Assembly (NCBI GenBank): GCA_023409615.1
Contig: JAEYRF010000168.1
Coordinates: forward strand, 1-25,294
DNA from: Bacillota bacterium
GTDB taxonomy: Bacteria; Bacillota; Clostridia; Acetivibrionales; DTU013
Length of the DNA stretch: 25,294 bases
Direction: 5' to 3'
This document shows, in pieces, positions 23,311-25,294 of this stretch. The translations under genes were made by a program, and so were the position numbers. The notes under the pieces were generated by a model, which was not told where the DNA came from, searched no databases, and saw nothing but the letters and a program-made list of their open reading frames with translations. The first letter of the stretch is position 1. Every line of letters starts with the position of its first letter.

Positions 23311-23622
23311 CTAAACTGTAAAAACTTTTGAGAATATTTCGTCAATAACATCCTCATTAATCTTGTAATAACGTTTCTCTAATTTTGATGTATTTTTTTT
23401 CATCTCTGCTTCAAGCTGTTGGTACTCGGTCCTGGCCTGATCCATAATGGTATTATAAACTTCATTCGCAGTTTTATTTGCATCTCTCAGCTTTACGTTG
23501 CGATATCGCATTATTTCATTCTCAAATATTCGCTTCTGATGATTCAATATGGTCTTATTTTTTTGTTCATTCTCAAATGCAGCAGTATCAATCTTAGCAA
23601 TCTGGTCAATAATATTTTTCAT
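23311..23622 (-). CDS. V/A-type ATPase peripheral stalk subunit G/H
   Basis: I place the start at ATG 23622 (103 aa, MKNIIDQIAKIDTAAFENEQ), because GAGGAG is 9 nt upstream; the frame is open for 32 more codons but these overlap the leader. The protein is nearly all charged helix (LRDANKTANEVYNTIMDQAR; LEAEMKKNTSKLEKRYYKIN) with no hydrophobic span, as expected of the small stator subunit that coils with subunit E. It is first in the operon, where NtpF/AhaH-type subunits usually stand. Sequence alone gives only a coiled coil; position makes the call. Confidence 0.82.
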   Translation of the reverse strand: MKNIIDQIAKIDTAAFENEQKNKTILNHQKRIFENEIMRYRNVKLRDANKTANEVYNTIMDQARTEYQQLEAEMKKNTSKLEKRYYKINEDVIDEIFSKVFTV

Positions 23623-23743
23623 AATTCTTCGCTCCTCATTCATGCAGCTTTCAAAATAAAGTGTATTAAAAGCAAAAACTCCCAAGCAGTGGAAGTCTTC
23701 ATCGTTGAATATTCGCATGTATATATTTTATAGAATTGTACAT

Positions 23744-23772
23744 ATAATAATCCTAAAAAAAAAAATAGTCAA
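23744..23772 (-). promoter_or_regulatory. Promoter of the V/A-ATPase operon with T11 spacer
   Basis: Minus strand: -35 TTGACT (23767-23772), 17-bp spacer, -10 TATTAT (23744-23749). The spacer contains 11 consecutive T. It is the only strong promoter found upstream of the ATPase genes, and it begins 14 nt after the divIC stop codon. Confidence 0.85.
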
Positions 23773-23786
23773 CATATTTTTTGTTG

Positions 23787-24065
23787 CTATTTTTCTATAT
23801 CCATGAATATTCTTTCATCTTTTTTAACCATTCCAAGCTTTTCTCTAGCTACCTTTTCTATATACTCATCGCTTTGAATCATTTCCTTTTCAATACTCAG
23901 TTCGTTTTTGAGCTTTTCTTCCTCGCCAATTTTATTCTCTATCTTGTTAAGCTCAAGGTTCTTGGCATACAACAGCCTCTGTTGGTTAACAAAGATATAC
24001 GACAGGTATATAAAAATCGCCAACAATATAAAGATACCAAATGTGTTTTTCTGTTTTTTTCTCAT
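23787..24065 (-). CDS. divIC: FtsB/DivIC-family septum protein
   Basis: I choose ATG 24065 (92 aa, MRKKQKNTFGIFILLAIFIY), preceded by GCGAGGT at about 8 nt; an ATG at 24104 is an alternative. The frame remains open far upstream only because it runs through the yabQ repeat. The layout is a short basic cytoplasmic end, one membrane span (about residues 9-27), a coiled coil (LLYAKNLELNKIENKIGEEE) and the family signature DEYIEKVAREKLGMVKKDE. It acts in the division septum, vegetative or sporulation, with FtsL and FtsQ/DivIB. Its position after yabQ matches Bacillus. Confidence 0.9.
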   Translation of the reverse strand: MRKKQKNTFGIFILLAIFIYLSYIFVNQQRLLYAKNLELNKIENKIGEEEKLKNELSIEKEMIQSDEYIEKVAREKLGMVKKDERIFMDIEK

Positions 24066-24186
24066 TTGTAATGACCTCGCGAAACCTCTTTTGTCATTAG
24101 TCATCGTTAAAAATAACTTCCCATATATGAAATTCGCTATTTTTCCGAAAAATCCTCTTTTTGAGGAAACAGTTCTTTTAACTTGG

Positions 24187-24795
24187 CTATACCTTTGCAT
24201 TGACCTTTGCTTTGGACTTAGACCTGGACTTAGACCTGGACTTTGTCCTTGACTTAGCTCTGGCCTTGGACTTATTCTTGGCTTTGGCTTTGGCCTTGGC
24301 CTTGGACTTAGCCTTGGCTTTGGCCTTAGCCTTGGCTTTGGACTTAGCCTTGGCACTTTCTCTAGCTTCACTTACAGCCATCTTAACAGAAACGACTGTC
24401 ATTCTGATGCAATTGGCGGTCAACTGTGCAATCTTACATATAGGGGCCTTGAGCACCTTAATTATTAATATGAAGGGATAGGATACGATCCTGATAATAA
24501 AAAGAGACGACGCCATGACAATCCTGCTCAACAATAGAGCATATAACGTTACACCAATACATGCTCCGATAAACATAAATGCCCTGAGCTCGCCATCATT
24601 ACTGTAATATATGGTCAGGAGCATAATAATAGAAACGATCAGCCAGTACAGCAAATCCTCAATATATATGAATAAACCGCCTGTCCTGACGGCTTTTCTC
24701 AATATCCGAAACAGGTCGTAGATAAGGGCAATCGCAGCGCCACCTATTACAGTACACAAAAATATGGTTACCTGGGAGCTAATAGAGGTAATCAT
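24187..24795 (-). CDS. yabQ: Spore cortex biosynthesis membrane protein YabQ with Lys/Ala/Ser repeat tail
   Basis: The 202-residue protein has an N-terminal membrane domain: SSQVTIFLCTVIGGAAIALIYD, the conserved DLFRILRKAVRTG stretch, a span at LLYWLIVSIIMLLTIYY, two more hydrophobic segments, and RIVSYPFILIIKVLKAP. This matches YabQ, needed for spore cortex formation in Bacillus and localised to the outer forespore membrane. From about residue 145 to the end the protein is almost only K, A, S and R (AKSKAKAKAKAK, then SRSKSRSKSK), encoded by degenerate 6-bp repeats. I know of no such tail as a standard part of YabQ. Its start overlaps the yabP stop (ATGA). Confidence 0.85.
   Translation of the reverse strand: MITSISSQVTIFLCTVIGGAAIALIYDLFRILRKAVRTGGLFIYIEDLLYWLIVSIIMLLTIYYSNDGELRAFMFIGACIGVTLYALLLSRIVMASSLFIIRIVSYPFILIIKVLKAPICKIAQLTANCIRMTVVSVKMAVSEARESAKAKSKAKAKAKAKAKSKAKAKAKAKNKSKARAKSRTKSRSKSRSKSKAKVNAKV
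24190..24355. repeat. Degenerate 6-bp repeat tract encoding the YabQ tail
   Basis: The plus strand reads as a long run of TTGGCC, TTGGCT, TTGGAC and TTAGCC hexamers. It encodes alternating Lys and Ala/Ser in the yabQ frame and leaves several other frames open by composition, which explains apparent overlapping frames here. Repeat number could vary by slippage without breaking the frame. Confidence 0.85.
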
Positions 24796-25082
24796 TTGAA
24801 CATTCTAGCGAAGAAGCCGCCCTTGCTCCTTGAACCATCTCTATTGCTATATTCACAACTGACAATCTCGCCCTCTATTCCAAGTTCTGAATTATCAATA
24901 TTCAGCTTGTTAATATGAAGGTCGATTCCCCTAATAATCAACACACCAAGCTCTGTGTCCGCGATTACACATTCATCGTTAAAGCTTTCTACGTCAATTA
25001 CCCCGGAAATACTTAGTTTCTCTCTATTCTCAAGTATTAGATTCTGAACCTTGGGCTTTGGTATCTTCTTCTCCTCGATCAC
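24792..25082 (-). CDS. yabP: Sporulation protein YabP
   Basis: The 96-residue soluble protein starts at GTG 25082 with GGGGGG 7 nt upstream. LILENREKLSISGVIDVESF, then IADTELGVLIIRGIDLHINK and LGIEGEIVSCEYS, match the YabP/YqfC family, whose members act in spore coat and cortex assembly under the mother-cell sigma factor. Full length for the family. It overlaps yabQ by 4 nt, so translation is coupled. Confidence 0.93.
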   Translation of the reverse strand: MIEEKKIPKPKVQNLILENREKLSISGVIDVESFNDECVIADTELGVLIIRGIDLHINKLNIDNSELGIEGEIVSCEYSNRDGSRSKGGFFARMFK

Positions 25083-25116
25083 TCAATATCCCCCCAGCAC
25101 ATTTATTCCTACTTGA

Positions 25117-25147
25117 TTTATATGCATGTACAACAGGGAACATACCT
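25117..25147 (-). promoter_or_regulatory. Possible sigma-E-type promoter before yabP
   Basis: Minus strand: CATATAAA (25117-25124) resembles the sigma-E -10 element, with AGGTATGTT (25139-25147) 14 bp upstream as a -35 candidate. yabP is sigma-E-dependent in Bacillus. The -35 match is weak. Confidence 0.35.
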
Positions 25148-25180
25148 ATTATCGCACCATACAAATAAAATCCCCAGGGG

Positions 25181-25294
25181 CTGGTCGATGACTGCGTCAT
25201 CTGCTCGCCATGCATCCTGGCTGGTCGATGACTGCGTCATCTGCTCGCCATGCATCCTGGCTGGTCGATGACTGCGTCATCTGCTCGCCATGCA
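25181..25294. repeat. Exact 40-bp tandem repeat at the window edge
   Basis: Units at 25181-25220 and 25221-25260 are identical, and 25261-25294 repeats the first 34 bases before the sequence ends. Each unit holds a perfect palindrome, GATGACTGCGTCATC (6-bp arms, 3-nt centre), and ATGCAT. The unit is 60% G+C (24 of 40), clearly richer than the AT-rich sequence beside it. No spacers separate the units, so it is not a CRISPR array. Confidence 0.95.

Noticed and set aside
24200..24481. Plus-strand open frame rich in Leu, Ala and Asp, and the long upstream extension of the divIC frame
   Set aside because: Both are by-products of the hexamer repeat encoding the YabQ tail: the repeat lacks stops in several frames. 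Neither has a ribosome site or a recognisable domain.
25030..25215. 61-codon minus-strand frame upstream of yabP, starting in the 40-bp repeat
   Set aside because: Its start lies in the tandem repeat, whose 40-bp period shifts frame with each copy, and its end overlaps yabP in another frame. The yabP ribosome site and a candidate sigma-E promoter occupy this stretch.
25181..25294. CRISPR array
   Set aside because: The units are directly contiguous with no spacers, and no cas gene is near.

Overview
The window reads as low-to-mid GC chromosome of a spore-forming anaerobe in the Clostridia. The evidence is a yabP-yabQ-divIC-yabR sporulation/division cluster, a complete bacterial V/A-type ATPase operon, strong AGGAGG-type ribosome sites, TTGACA/TATAAT promoters and intrinsic terminators. 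Nearly everything lies on the minus strand; the only clear plus-strand gene encodes an IclR-family regulator. The right edge ends inside an exact 40-bp tandem repeat, so it may be a contig end.

Layout, left to right. (1) 1-1718: a redox trio read leftward: a flavodoxin, a possible 48-residue small protein, and a phytoene-desaturase-like FAD oxidoreductase that runs off the left edge. (2) 1880-4228: a single-gene islet encoding a PD-(D/E)XK nuclease fused to a DUF2075/SF1 helicase, next to the initiator tRNA gene. A degenerate copy of the tRNA terminator hairpin lies on its far side. (3) 4379-13893: a catabolic island. It holds an internally deleted lactate/glycolate-permease remnant, a divergent IclR regulator, an operon of glycosidase-like protein, FAD oxidoreductase and second glycosidase-like protein, fused remnants of a sugar ABC transporter, and an intact glyoxylate-carboligase-like ThDP enzyme. 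The permease remnant and the carboligase have near-identical promoters: a 27-bp box (26/27 identical) 6 bp upstream of a TTGnGn-17-TArTAT promoter. This points to one regulon, probably under the IclR protein. (4) 14113-14724: tRNA-Leu(UAA) and a YabR-type S1 protein. (5) 14900-23622: the V/A-ATPase operon, transcribed G/H-C-I-K-F-E-A-B-D from a strong promoter whose 17-bp spacer contains 11 consecutive T. (6) 23787-25082: divIC/ftsB, yabQ with an unusual Lys/Ala/Ser repeat tail, and yabP. (7) 25181-25294: exact 40-bp tandem repeats.

How it fits together. In Bacillus subtilis yabP, yabQ, divIC and yabR are adjacent, with tRNA genes after yabR; here the ATPase operon sits as a self-contained cassette between divIC and yabR. 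In the catabolic island both uptake systems are broken by internal deletion, while the enzymes and the regulator are intact. The most original observations are the shared box and promoter architecture linking the iclR/permease locus to the carboligase 9 kb away, the islet bracketed by tRNA-terminator-like hairpins, and the homopolymer in the ATPase promoter spacer.
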